Shown: positions 1-6,471 of the stretch, in pieces
Numbering within the stretch: the stretch's first letter is position 1
Layout: the number at the start of each line of letters is the position of its first letter
Source of the DNA: Litorimonas sp964490745
Lineage (GTDB): Bacteria > Pseudomonadota > Alphaproteobacteria > Caulobacterales > Maricaulaceae
Direction of reading: 5' to 3'
NCBI GenBank assembly: GCA_964490745.1
Contig: CAZBDT010000020.1
Coordinates: 1-26,932, forward strand
DNA length: 26,932 nucleotides
Translations under genes and position numbers: made by a program
The notes under the pieces: generated by a model
Databases searched by the model: none
Seen by the model: the letters and a program-made list of their open reading frames with translations, nothing else
Told to the model about the DNA's origin: nothing

Positions 1-1258
1 GGAAATCCTGGACAGTCGCGGTAATCCCACTTTGGAAGTCGACATCACGCTGAGTGATGGCGCCTTTGGTCGTGCGGCTGTTCCGTCAGGTGCCTCTACC
101 GGCGCCCACGAAGCGGTTGAGCTTCGTGATGGCGACAAATCCCGCTATCTCGGTAAAGGCGTCCGCCAAGCCGTTCTCAACGTCAACACGGAAATCGCGG
201 ATGAGATCGAAGGTCTCGATGCGGAAAATCAGCGCGGGATCGACGCGATCCTGATCGCGCTGGACGGCACAGAGAATAAAGGCCGTCTGGGTGCAAATGC
301 GATGCTCGGTGTGTCTTTGGCGCTAGCCAAGGCTGTCGCGGATAGTCAGCAAGTGCCGCTCTACCGCTATGTTGGCGGGGCCAATGCGCATATTCTTCCC
401 GTGCCGATGATGAACATCATCAATGGCGGCGAGCACGCAGACAATCCAATTGATGTGCAAGAATTTATGATCATGCCTGTGGGTGCGGAAAGTTTCTCGG
501 AAGCGCTGCGTTGTGGGGCAGAAGTCTTCCACGCGCTGAAAGGCAAGTTGAAGGCCGATGGTCACAATACCAATGTTGGGGATGAGGGTGGTTTCGCGCC
601 AAATCTTGATGGTTCTAAGCACGCACTCGACTATATCATGGCGGCGATTGAAGCGGCGGGTTACACGCCGGGCGAAGACGTCTTCCTCGCTATGGATGTG
701 GCGTCGACAGAGTTTTACAAGGACGGCAAATATGAGCTGAAAGGTGAGGGCAAGTCTCTGACCTCCGCTGAATTTGTCGATTATCTCGAAGATCTCGTCG
801 ATAATTATCCGATCATCTCTATCGAAGACGGTATGGATGAAGATGATTGGGACGGTTGGGTTGCCCTGAACAAGCGAATTGGCGGGAAGTGCCAGCTCGT
901 CGGGGATGATCTCTTCGTGACGAATCCGAAGCGATTGAAGACGGGTATTGAAAAGGCGGCTGCGAACTCGATCTTGGTTAAAGTGAATCAGATCGGGACA
1001 TTGTCCGAGACATTGGAAGCCGTGGATATGGCCCATCGCGCAGGCTTTACTGCTGTGATGTCCCATCGTTCAGGTGAAACATCGGATACGACGATTGCTG
1101 ATCTTGCGGTCGCGACGAATTGCGGGCAGATCAAGACGGGCTCGCTTGCGCGCTCTGATCGTCTCGCGAAATATAATCAGCTCCTGCGCATTGAAGAACA
1201 GCTTGGTGAAATGGCCGTTTATGCAGGTCGCTCCGTCATGCCGAAGGGCAGAGGGTAG
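1..1258 (+). CDS. eno: Enolase (phosphopyruvate hydratase), 5' end cut by the window
   Basis: Enolase converts 2-phosphoglycerate to phosphoenolpyruvate in glycolysis, in the cytosol. The reading frame is open from base 2 and begins EILDSRGNPTLEVD, the conserved enolase N-terminus, so the true start lies about ten codons upstream of the window. The in-frame TTG at 32 is an internal Leu codon, not the start. About 418 residues are visible, close to the family's usual 425–430. Recognisable elements are GGEHADNPIDVQEFMIMP, DEGGFAPN, the metal ligands in AMDVASTEFY, SIEDGMDEDDW and LVGDDLFVTN, the catalytic lysine in ILVKVNQIGT, and the C-terminal SHRSGETSDT with IKTGSLARSDR. Placement just upstream of ftsB and the pdh genes is common in alphaproteobacteria and puts the PEP-forming step beside pyruvate oxidation. 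Nothing in the visible part looks broken. Confidence 0.98.
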   Translation, partial: EILDSRGNPTLEVDITLSDGAFGRAAVPSGASTGAHEAVELRDGDKSRYLGKGVRQAVLNVNTEIADEIEGLDAENQRGIDAILIALDGTENKGRLGANAMLGVSLALAKAVADSQQVPLYRYVGGANAHILPVPMMNIINGGEHADNPIDVQEFMIMPVGAESFSEALRCGAEVFHALKGKLKADGHNTNVGDEGGFAPNLDGSKHALDYIMAAIEAAGYTPGEDVFLAMDVASTEFYKDGKYELKGEGKSLTSAEFVDYLEDLVDNYPIISIEDGMDEDDWDGWVALNKRIGGKCQLVGDDLFVTNPKRLKTGIEKAAANSILVKVNQIGTLSETLEAVDMAHRAGFTAVMSHRSGETSDTTIADLAVATNCGQIKTGSLARSDRLAKYNQLLRIEEQLGEMAVYAGRSVMPKGRG

Positions 1259-1309
1259 ACTCTCGCAGGGCCAAGCTTTGAATGCGTTTTTCGGCTCAAA
1301 ATATCGGTG

Positions 1310-1329
1310 AGTGTTAACGCAACACTAAC
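1310..1329 (+). promoter_or_regulatory. CtrA-box-like site overlapping an inverted repeat upstream of ftsB
   Basis: Positions 1314–1329 read TTAA-CGCAACA-CTAAC. This is one base off the CtrA consensus TTAA-N7-TTAAC known from Caulobacter and relatives. The same place carries a perfect inverted repeat, AGTGTT (1310–1315) and AACACT (1321–1326), separated by five bases. An AT-rich TAATAT follows at 1332. The site lies 24–39 bases before the ftsB start. The match is seen; binding is inferred, and short motifs like this occur by chance. Confidence 0.3.
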
Positions 1330-1352
1330 CATAATATCTGAGGGTCGTGGCT

Positions 1353-1661
1353 ATGCTTCGCGTCCCGCATATCGATTTAAAGCACCGCGCTCCGGCTCTG
1401 GGATTGCTGGCGCTTTATGCCTATTTGGCCTTTCACGCCTTTTCCGGCTCGCAAGGTGTTTTGTCTTGGATGAGCTATGCTGACCAGGCGGATGATTTAC
1501 GCGACAAATTGGCTGTCGCGGAAGCCCGGCATCAGGCCTTACAGAAGCAGGTGGATGCCCTGTCGAGTGAGAGTTTGGATTTAGACGCGCTCGACATCGC
1601 CGCTCGCAAAGATTTGTTCGTTTCGGATACGAAGGAAGTGACGATTTGGCTTGACCCTTAG
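1353..1661 (+). CDS. ftsB: FtsB/DivIC-family septum formation initiator
   Basis: This is a small bitopic division protein; in the family it joins FtsL and FtsQ in the divisome. The 102-residue product has a short N-terminal cytoplasmic stretch, one membrane segment (about residues 13–33) and a heptad-like coiled coil (about 42–75). The C-terminus is short and acidic. I chose the ATG at 1353 because AGGG at 1341–1344 lies eight bases upstream. The in-frame GTG at 1347 would be only two bases from that Shine–Dalgarno sequence. The call rests on size, topology and the eno–ftsB–pdhA synteny of alphaproteobacteria; sequence conservation in this family is weak. A 6-base inverted repeat and a CtrA-box-like sequence lie just upstream (see the separate entry). 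Confidence 0.85.
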   Translation: MLRVPHIDLKHRAPALGLLALYAYLAFHAFSGSQGVLSWMSYADQADDLRDKLAVAEARHQALQKQVDALSSESLDLDALDIAARKDLFVSDTKEVTIWLDP

Positions 1662-1700
1662 GCTATAACTGAACAAAAGCCTCACACATAAAAAGTGTAT

Positions 1701-1720
1701 TTATTTCACATATGAAATAA
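1701..1720. promoter_or_regulatory. Perfect inverted repeat abutting the pdhA ribosome binding site
   Basis: TTATTTCA (1701–1708) and TGAAATAA (1713–1720) are exact reverse complements around a four-base centre, CATA. The right arm runs into the pdhA Shine–Dalgarno sequence AAGGG (1719–1723), ten bases before the ATG. There is no GC-rich stem or T-tract, so it does not look like a terminator. A dimeric repressor or activator operator, or an RNA hairpin affecting ribosome access, are the natural readings. The cognate protein is unknown. Confidence 0.45.
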
Positions 1721-1729
1721 GGGCCCAAA

Positions 1730-2734
1730 ATGGCAAAAAAAACTGCGAAGAAATCTGAACCTAAGGCGGCGAAAGATGAAATGCTCGGTTATTACCGAGA
1801 TATGCTTCTGATCAGGCGGTTCGAGGAAAAGGCCGGACAGCTTTACGGCATGGGTCAAATCGCAGGTTTCTGCCATCTCTATATCGGACAAGAAGCTGTT
1901 GTCACGGGCTGCCGCGCTGCCATGAAAGAAGGTGATCAGATGATCACAGCCTATCGTGATCATGCGCACATGCTCGCCTGCGGGATGAGTTCTCGCGGTA
2001 TTATGGCTGAGCTAACAGGACGTGAGGGCGGCTATTCCCGCGGCAAAGGCGGCTCTATGCATATGTTCAGTACGGAAAAGAAATTTTACGGCGGTCACGG
2101 TATCGTCGGCGCACAGGTTCCGATCGGAGCAGGGCTAGGCTTTGCGAATAAATATCTGGACAATGGCGCAGTAAGCCTCGCTTTCTTCGGTGACGGAGCG
2201 TCAAACCAAGGGCAAGTATACGAGACATTTAACATGGCAAAGCTTTGGGATTTGCCAGTCGTCTTTATTATCGAGAACAACCAATATGCGATGGGGACGT
2301 CAGTAGAACGGTCTTCTGCAGAAACCGAGCTGTATAAGCGGGGAATCAGTTTTGAGATCGAAGGTATTCAGGTCGACGGCATGAATGTCCTGGAAGTCCG
2401 CGATGCGGCGAAAAAAGCGATCAAGCATGCGCGCGACGGGAAAGGTCCAATGATTTTGGAAATGAAAACCTATCGCTATCGCGGCCACTCTATGTCTGAC
2501 CCGGCAAAATACCGCACACGCGATGAAGTCACAAAAACACGTAGCGAGCGTGACCCCATAGATTGGGCCCGCGCAATCATCCTCGATAAAAAATGGGCGG
2601 ATGAGGCTGAGCTGAAAGCGATTGATAAAGAGATCAAAGAGATCGTCAAAGACGCGGCTGACTTCTCGTTAGAAAGCCCTGAACCGCATCCGGATGAGCT
2701 CTGGACAGATGTTTTGCTTCCGGTTGAGGCGTAA
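1730..2734 (+). CDS. pdhA: Pyruvate dehydrogenase E1 component, alpha subunit
   Basis: E1-alpha binds thiamine pyrophosphate (TPP) and, as an alpha2beta2 tetramer with PdhB, decarboxylates pyruvate and passes the acetyl group to lipoyl-E2. The 334-residue protein has a lysine-rich, probably disordered N-terminus (about 1–16), then the family signature LIRRFEEKAGQLYGMGQI. The TPP/Mg motif begins GDG at residues 154–156 and ends with the Asn pair at 183–184. The later loop YRYRGHSMSDP is typical of E1-alpha. AAGGG at 1719–1723 supports the ATG at 1730. It heads the pdh cluster, with a perfect palindrome just upstream. The stop codon TAA at 2732–2734 is followed immediately by the TTG start of a MAPEG gene, so the next gene is translationally linked. 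Confidence 0.97.
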   Translation: MAKKTAKKSEPKAAKDEMLGYYRDMLLIRRFEEKAGQLYGMGQIAGFCHLYIGQEAVVTGCRAAMKEGDQMITAYRDHAHMLACGMSSRGIMAELTGREGGYSRGKGGSMHMFSTEKKFYGGHGIVGAQVPIGAGLGFANKYLDNGAVSLAFFGDGASNQGQVYETFNMAKLWDLPVVFIIENNQYAMGTSVERSSAETELYKRGISFEIEGIQVDGMNVLEVRDAAKKAIKHARDGKGPMILEMKTYRYRGHSMSDPAKYRTRDEVTKTRSERDPIDWARAIILDKKWADEAELKAIDKEIKEIVKDAADFSLESPEPHPDELWTDVLLPVEA

Positions 2735-3136
2735 TTGACAATAGAGCTGAAATATCTCGTCTGGAGTGTCGCACTCTTTTTCGTCATGATCTTGGCGCAA
2801 GCTGTTGGGGCTGTGTTCTCTAAGAAAGCTTCTCTAGGGGAGCTAGTTGGCGCGCGTGATGATCTGCCAGCCAGTGGTCTGTCCCCACTACATGGGCGGA
2901 CGCGTCGTGCGCAATATAACATGATCGAAGCCATGTGCATGTTTGTGCCGTTGGTTTTGGTTGCGGCTGTGACAAACAGTTTTTCTTCGCTGACTGCACT
3001 GGGTGCAGCTGTGTTTTTCTGGGGGCGCGTTGCATTCGCCCCATTATATTGGTTTGGCGTACCTTGGGTACGCACGCTGGCATGGGCTGTGTCCATTGTC
3101 GGTATTCTTATGATCCTTTGGGAGCTCTTGTTCTAA
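2735..3136 (+). CDS. MAPEG-family integral membrane protein
   Basis: This is a 133-residue protein with four predicted membrane segments (about 5–25, 62–82, 84–102 and 107–131). A cytoplasmic/basic stretch carries RRAQYNMIEAMCMFVP, which matches the conserved Arg/Asn/Glu region of MAPEG proteins. The C-terminal FFWGRVAFAPLYWFGVPWVRT is likewise typical of the bacterial eicosanoid/glutathione-metabolism-like MAPEG group. The start is TTG at 2735, directly after the pdhA stop and five bases from GAGG (2726–2729). The stop overlaps the pdhB start (TAATG), so it is coupled on both sides. Bacterial MAPEG proteins of this type mostly lack a known substrate. A position between the two E1 subunit genes is unusual. 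Family call is firm; function is unknown. Confidence 0.88.
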   Translation: MTIELKYLVWSVALFFVMILAQAVGAVFSKKASLGELVGARDDLPASGLSPLHGRTRRAQYNMIEAMCMFVPLVLVAAVTNSFSSLTALGAAVFFWGRVAFAPLYWFGVPWVRTLAWAVSIVGILMILWELLF

Positions 3137-3282
3137 TGGCTATCGATATTCAAATGCCCGCGCTTTCTCCGACAATGGAGGAAGGCACACTGTCAAAATG
3201 GCTGGTTAAAGAAGGCGATGAAGTCTCTTCAGGAGATGTTCTGGCGGAGATTGAGACTGACAAAGCAACGATGGAAGTTGAG
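3136..3282 (+). repeat. Lipoyl-domain coding repeat, copy 1 (in pdhB)
   Basis: The first 49 codons of pdhB and pdhC are clearly related at DNA level, with shared runs around ATGCCCGCGCTTTC and GGCGGAGATTGAGAC. Both encode MPALSPTMEEGTLSKWLV and EIETDKATMEVE. This is a paralogous domain duplication within one operon. It is a possible site for recombination or gene conversion. Confidence 0.8.
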
Positions 3283-4512
3283 TCGATTGATGAAGGTATC
3301 GTCGGGAAGATTATTGTTGCAGCGGGCACAGATAATGTGAAAGTTGGTGCGGTTATCCTGCAATTGCTCGAAGATGGCGAAACCGCTGATGATCTTGGGT
3401 CGCCTGCTGCAGCGCCTGCATCCATACCACAAGACGATGCGTTCAAAACTAAAACAGCTTCCGCGACATCTAATGCTCCGGCGAAAGCCGTAGTCGCAAA
3501 CGATCCCGATATCCCGACCAATATCAAATTAGTCGAGACAACAGTACGTGACGCGCTTCGTGATGCCATGGCGGAAGAGATGCGCCGTGATGAAACGGTC
3601 TTTGTCATGGGTGAAGAGGTCGCCGAATATCAAGGGGCTTACAAAGTCACACGTGAACTGCTGCAAGAATTTGGTGAGCGTCGCGTCATAGATACGCCCA
3701 TTACAGAACATGGGTTCGCCGGTATTGGTGTTGGTGCAGCGATGGGCGGATTGAAGCCTATTGTTGAATTCATGACGTGGAACTTTGCCATGCAAGCCAT
3801 TGATCATATTATCAATTCTGCGGCGAAGACGCTTTATATGTCGGGTGGTCAGATGCGCTGCCCAATTGTCTTCCGTGGTCCGAATGGTGCAGCGTCTCGT
3901 GTGGGCGCGCAGCATTCACAAGATTATAGCTCTTGGTATTCACATGTGCCGGGGCTCAAAGTCGTTGCGCCTTATGACTCGGCGGATGCCAAAGGTTTGC
4001 TGAAAGCGGCTATTCGCGATCCGAACCCGGTTGTCTTCCTCGAACATGAATTGATGTATGGCGAATCTTTCGATGTGCCGGATATGGATGATTTCCTGAT
4101 TCCGATTGGGAAAGCTAAAGTCCGCCGGGAGGGGTCTGATGTGACGATCGTCTCCCATTCTCGCATGGTGGGTCGCGCACTTGAAGCCGCTGAAATCTTG
4201 GCGGAGGAGGGCATTAACGCCGAAGTCATCGATCTGCGCAGTTTGCGTCCTCTTGATACCGATACAGTTATAGAGAGCGTGAAGAAAACTAATCGTTTAG
4301 TTTGCGCCGAAGAAGGCTGGGGACAATCAGGTGTTGGCGCTGAAATCGCTGCCGTGGTTGTCAAAGATGCGTTCGATTATCTGGACGCCCCGCCAGAGCG
4401 CGTTTTTCAAGCGGATGTACCGCTCCCTTATGCGGCGAATTTGGAGGCTTTAAGCTTGCCAGGAACAGAAGATGTTGTCAAAGCCGCCAAACAGGCGTGT
4501 TACAAAAACTAA
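3136..4512 (+). CDS. pdhB: Pyruvate dehydrogenase E1 component, beta subunit, with N-terminal lipoyl domain
   Basis: E1-beta completes the TPP site with PdhA. The 458-residue protein opens with a full biotinyl/lipoyl domain (about 1–80), whose lipoylated lysine is K43 in EIETDKATMEVE. An Ala/Pro-rich linker follows (about 85–130), then the transketolase-like pyrimidine-binding and C-terminal domains (VRDALRDAMAEEM, RVIDTPITEHGFAGIGVGAA, SLRPLDTDTV). A lipoyl domain on E1-beta is characteristic of alphaproteobacterial PDH. The start is the ATG at 3136, overlapping the MAPEG stop by one base; longer in-frame extension into the MAPEG gene is not supported. Its lipoyl domain is close to that of PdhC. 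LipA, encoded downstream, belongs to the lipoylation pathway needed for K43. Confidence 0.97.
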   Translation: MAIDIQMPALSPTMEEGTLSKWLVKEGDEVSSGDVLAEIETDKATMEVESIDEGIVGKIIVAAGTDNVKVGAVILQLLEDGETADDLGSPAAAPASIPQDDAFKTKTASATSNAPAKAVVANDPDIPTNIKLVETTVRDALRDAMAEEMRRDETVFVMGEEVAEYQGAYKVTRELLQEFGERRVIDTPITEHGFAGIGVGAAMGGLKPIVEFMTWNFAMQAIDHIINSAAKTLYMSGGQMRCPIVFRGPNGAASRVGAQHSQDYSSWYSHVPGLKVVAPYDSADAKGLLKAAIRDPNPVVFLEHELMYGESFDVPDMDDFLIPIGKAKVRREGSDVTIVSHSRMVGRALEAAEILAEEGINAEVIDLRSLRPLDTDTVIESVKKTNRLVCAEEGWGQSGVGAEIAAVVVKDAFDYLDAPPERVFQADVPLPYAANLEALSLPGTEDVVKAAKQACYKN

Positions 4513-4529
4513 TAAAAGGTCAATTTTGC

Positions 4530-5039
4530 ATGATCGTAAATTCTAAATCTGCTCGTCACTTATCACAAATCTGTCTCGCGGCATTTCTTTTCATAGCGCC
4601 CGGTTGCAGTGAAGGTTCAGGCGGGAAGGCATTCAGATCTGAGAGTACTAATTCGCTCGTTAAGGCTTCAGAAACGTCCAAAGCTGAAATAAAGAGCGCG
4701 ATATTTGATCAATATTTATTGGGTCAGAAGCTACAATCTGCGGAGACAATACAAAAAGCGTTTAATCCAGATTCCGTTATGTTGTATTCTTATAAAGATA
4801 AGTCTGAAAACTACCGTCTTGAGCGCTCATTAGATATGCATGCAACAGCGAAGGAATGGGCAGAGCAGTCAAGTCCAGACTTGGATCTCAGTAAATTCGA
4901 AATTCTTTCGCTTGATATAGTTGACGACCGAATAGCGGTTGCGACGCTTAAGGTTGAAGAGAGGGTTTTTGATGCACTGACCCTCGTGAAAGAAGGCGAT
5001 GAATGGAAAATCGCTTCCAAAGTTTACATACTACAGTAG
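4530..5039 (+). CDS. Putative lipoprotein with NTF2/SnoaL-like (lumazine-binding-like) domain
   Basis: This is a 169-residue protein of unknown function between pdhB and pdhC. It starts with a basic N-region, a hydrophobic stretch (about 13–23) and a lipobox-like APGC with the acceptor at Cys26, so it is probably a lipoprotein. Ser at +2 would favour outer-membrane sorting. Residues from about 55 onward have the layout of the NTF2-like 'putative lumazine-binding' family: a first helix, FNPDSVMLYSY, a middle helix with a Trp, then strands IDDRIAVATLKVEE-like and a closing DEWKIASKVYIL. I chose the ATG at 4530; AGG at 4517–4519 is ten bases away. The longer GTG start at 4497 would put polar residues before the signal. 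The gene looks more AT-rich than pdhB and pdhC. No catalytic role is assigned. Confidence 0.75.
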   Translation: MIVNSKSARHLSQICLAAFLFIAPGCSEGSGGKAFRSESTNSLVKASETSKAEIKSAIFDQYLLGQKLQSAETIQKAFNPDSVMLYSYKDKSENYRLERSLDMHATAKEWAEQSSPDLDLSKFEILSLDIVDDRIAVATLKVEERVFDALTLVKEGDEWKIASKVYILQ

Positions 5040-5050
5040 AAATATTCGCT

Positions 5051-5197
5051 ATGCCTATTGAAATCCTCATGCCCGCGCTTTCCCCAACTATGGAAGAAGG
5101 CACATTATCGAAATGGCTGGTCGCTGAAGGTGACACTGTGTCCTCCGGCGACGTTATGGCGGAGATTGAGACGGATAAAGCCACCATGGAAGTAGAG
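5051..5197 (+). repeat. Lipoyl-domain coding repeat, copy 2 (in pdhC)
   Basis: This is the second copy of the lipoyl-domain coding segment described at 3136–3282. It lies about 1.9 kb downstream in the same orientation. The two copies differ mainly at third codon positions through the MPALSPTMEEGTLSKW and EIETDKATMEVE blocks. Confidence 0.8.
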
Positions 5198-6394
5198 GCT
5201 GTTGAAGAGGGAAAGATAGCGAAAATTCTTGTCGATGCGGGGACGGATGGGGTTAAGGTTAACGCACCTATCGCGATCTTACTGGAAGATGATGAGGATG
5301 AGTCGGCGCTAGAAGGGTATAAAGCTGGGGCGGCGAAATCTGAAAGTGCAGCGCCGAAAGCCGATAATGTTGCAGACAAGGGTTATGGTCGTGGTCAGCA
5401 GGAAGCTCCCGCAGAGTCTGCAAAGGCTGATACGTCACCTAAGCCGCCTGCTAACTCAGGAGATCGGATTAAAGCGTCTCCACTCGCGAAACGCCTCGCT
5501 AAGGAGGCGGGCATTGAATTGACTGACGTTACAGGTTCAGGTCCAAATGGCCGTATCGTCAAAGCTGATATCGAAAGCTATACCCCGTCCGCAAAAGCGG
5601 CTCCGCAAGCCGCGGCACAAGCGGCTGCACCGCAAACGACCTCTACAGAAGTTGGAGCTGTGCGTTCTGGTGGCGCAGACTATCTCGCTAAATTGGGCGT
5701 CGAAGCCGGAACGTATGATCTGGAACCGTTAACGGGCATGAGAAAAGTCGTAGCGCGACGTCTCTCCGATTCTAATAATAATGTGCCAGATTTCCCACTC
5801 ACTGTGGATTGTGAAATTGATGCGCTTCTTGCCATGCGTAAGGAACTTAATAGCCAAGCTCCAGAAGGTGTGAAGGTCTCCGTTAATGATATGTTGATAC
5901 GGGCCTCTGCCTTGGCGCTGAAACATGTTCCTGCCGCAAATGCGAGCTTTACGCCTGACGGTATTGCCTATCACAAAAACGCCGACGTAGCTGTCGCTGT
6001 CGCGCTTGACGGTGGGTTGATTACACCAATTGTACGTCAGGCTGAGAATAAAGGACTGTCAACGATCTCAGTCGAGATGAAAGACTTGGCAGGCCGCGCG
6101 CGTGAAATGAAGCTCAAACCGCAAGAATATCAAGGCGGTACATTCAGTATTTCAAACCTCGGTATGATGGGAATCAAATCTTTCGGCTCCATCATTAATG
6201 AGCCGCATGGGATGATCTTATCGGTCGGAGCAGGCGGTCCACGCCCTGTTGTGAAAGATGGCGAATTGGCCATTGCGACAGTCATGACAGTCACATTGAC
6301 CTGTGATCATCGTGTCGTCGACGGCGCGTTGGGGGCAGAGTGGCTCGGTGTCTTCAAACGCTATGTGGAATCGCCCATCACGATGATGCTCTAA
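5051..6394 (+). CDS. pdhC: Dihydrolipoamide acetyltransferase, PDH E2 component
   Basis: E2 forms the core of the PDH complex and transfers the acetyl group from its lipoyl arm to CoA. The 447-residue protein has one lipoyl domain (about 1–80, lipoyl lysine K43) and an acidic/Ala linker. A peripheral subunit-binding domain lies at about 139–175 (IKASPLAKRLAKEAGIEL, GSGPNGRIVKADI). A second Ala-rich linker leads to the catalytic domain (about 220–447), with H420 and D424 in DHRVVDG. The ATG at 5051 lies 11 bases after the lipoprotein stop and begins the conserved MPIEILMPALSPTM. No strong Shine–Dalgarno sequence is visible, so translation may depend on coupling to the upstream gene. With PdhA/B and LpdA it completes the enzyme complex. 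Confidence 0.97.
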   Translation: MPIEILMPALSPTMEEGTLSKWLVAEGDTVSSGDVMAEIETDKATMEVEAVEEGKIAKILVDAGTDGVKVNAPIAILLEDDEDESALEGYKAGAAKSESAAPKADNVADKGYGRGQQEAPAESAKADTSPKPPANSGDRIKASPLAKRLAKEAGIELTDVTGSGPNGRIVKADIESYTPSAKAAPQAAAQAAAPQTTSTEVGAVRSGGADYLAKLGVEAGTYDLEPLTGMRKVVARRLSDSNNNVPDFPLTVDCEIDALLAMRKELNSQAPEGVKVSVNDMLIRASALALKHVPAANASFTPDGIAYHKNADVAVAVALDGGLITPIVRQAENKGLSTISVEMKDLAGRAREMKLKPQEYQGGTFSISNLGMMGIKSFGSIINEPHGMILSVGAGGPRPVVKDGELAIATVMTVTLTCDHRVVDGALGAEWLGVFKRYVESPITMML

Positions 6395-6399
6395 GCTGC

Positions 6400-6416
6400 T
6401 CTCCTCTCAGGGGAGG
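6400..6416 (+). other. Small hairpin after pdhC
   Basis: CTCCTC (6401–6406) can pair with GGGGAG (6410–6415) through five Watson–Crick pairs and one G-T pair, with a TCA loop. It lies six bases after the pdhC stop. No T-tract follows, so a classical terminator is not supported. It could be a partial terminator, an RNA-stability element or chance. Confidence 0.25.
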
Positions 6417-6471
6417 CCATTGGCGTTAGGCTTGCATATATGGTAAAGAAAACCTGAATAAGGAGTTTGCC

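Noticed and set aside
323..1066. Long open frame on the minus strand (247 codons)
   Set aside because: It lies fully inside the well-conserved eno gene in antisense and its translation resembles no protein family.
2476..3096. Minus-strand open frame of 206 codons
   Set aside because: It is antisense to pdhA and the MAPEG gene, both firmly identified; the translation is low-complexity and unrecognisable.
2935..3135. N-terminal extension of pdhB into the MAPEG gene
   Set aside because: The extension is Cys-rich shadow translation of the MAPEG gene; the lipoyl domain starts at the ATG at 3136.
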